Shown here one piece after another: positions 12,219 through 12,286 of a stretch of DNA of 12,286 bases. Source of the DNA: Methanobacterium sp. (GTDB taxonomy: Archaea > Methanobacteriota > Methanobacteria > Methanobacteriales > Methanobacteriaceae); NCBI GenBank assembly GCA_020854975.1, contig JAHKLQ010000180.1:1-12286 (forward strand). The letters run 5' to 3'. Numbering within the stretch: position 1 is the stretch's first letter; each line of letters starts with the position of its first letter. The translations under genes and the position numbers were made by a program. Under the pieces are notes generated by a model. The model had not been told where the DNA came from, ran no database searches, and saw only the letters and a list, made by a program, of their open reading frames with translations.

Positions 12219-12286
12219 ATGGATAGTGCAAAAGATGGACCACAATATAGATTAAGACTGGATGAAAAAATAGTTTTACTGAATAA
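12219..12286 (+). CDS. Start of a divergent gene, product not identifiable (cut by the window end)
   Basis: An ATG at 12219, seven bases after AAGGGTG, opens a frame that runs to the window end: MDSAKDGPQYRLRLDEKIVL and two more residues. With a TATA box 36-43 bases ahead, it looks like a real gene start. Twenty-two residues are too few to name a product. The YRLRLDEKIVLLN stretch is reminiscent of the short N-terminal strand before the winged helix in archaeal ModE/LysR-like regulators, which would fit a Mo/W-responsive regulator next to mod and fwd genes, but this is a guess. Confidence 0.6.
   Translation, partial: MDSAKDGPQYRLRLDEKIVLLN

Overview
The window comes from a hydrogenotrophic methanogen, most likely a mesophilic Methanobacterium or close relative (order Methanobacteriales). 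The reasons are the complete formylmethanofuran dehydrogenase operon (first step of methanogenesis from CO2), archaeal TTTATATA-type promoter boxes, bacterial-like Shine-Dalgarno sites (GGAGG, GGTGAT), AT-rich spacers with T-run terminators, and a surface-anchored binding protein rich in N-glycosylation sequons. The exact species is not determined.

Left part, plus strand (1-4842). The window opens inside a molybdopterin oxidoreductase whose N-terminus lies upstream. After a spacer with a clear promoter and an inverted repeat at the predicted transcription start comes a three-gene molybdate/tungstate ABC importer: modA (binding protein), modB (permease) and modC (ATPase with a C-terminal TOBE/Mop-type domain).

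Middle, minus strand (4935-5621). Two small acidic proteins, clearly paralogous and in tandem, lie between the importer and the fwd operon. Their function is unknown.

Right part, minus strand (5744-11505). A compact operon reads fwdF-fwdG-fwdD-fwdB-fwdA-fwdC, with gaps of 10 to 17 bases and a Shine-Dalgarno site before every gene. FwdF and FwdG carry electrons through [4Fe-4S] clusters. FwdB with FwdD holds the tungsto- or molybdopterin and reduces CO2 to formate. FwdA, a dinuclear metal amidohydrolase, condenses formate with methanofuran. FwdC is the beta-helical scaffold. The metal brought in by ModABC is the cofactor of FwdB/FwdD and probably of the oxidoreductase at the left end, so the window is a Mo/W supply-and-use locus. 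Whether this is the W or the Mo isoenzyme cannot be decided from the sequence.

Right end (11506-12286). About 713 bases without a convincing gene separate fwdF from a divergent plus-strand gene that runs off the window. This spacer holds several TATA-like boxes, three perfect dyads, a tandem pair of 12-base near-palindromes and an imperfect hairpin. It looks like an elaborate control region. The most interesting observations are the dyads that fall where transcription should start, the cysteine cluster in FwdD, and the paralogous pair of unknown genes.
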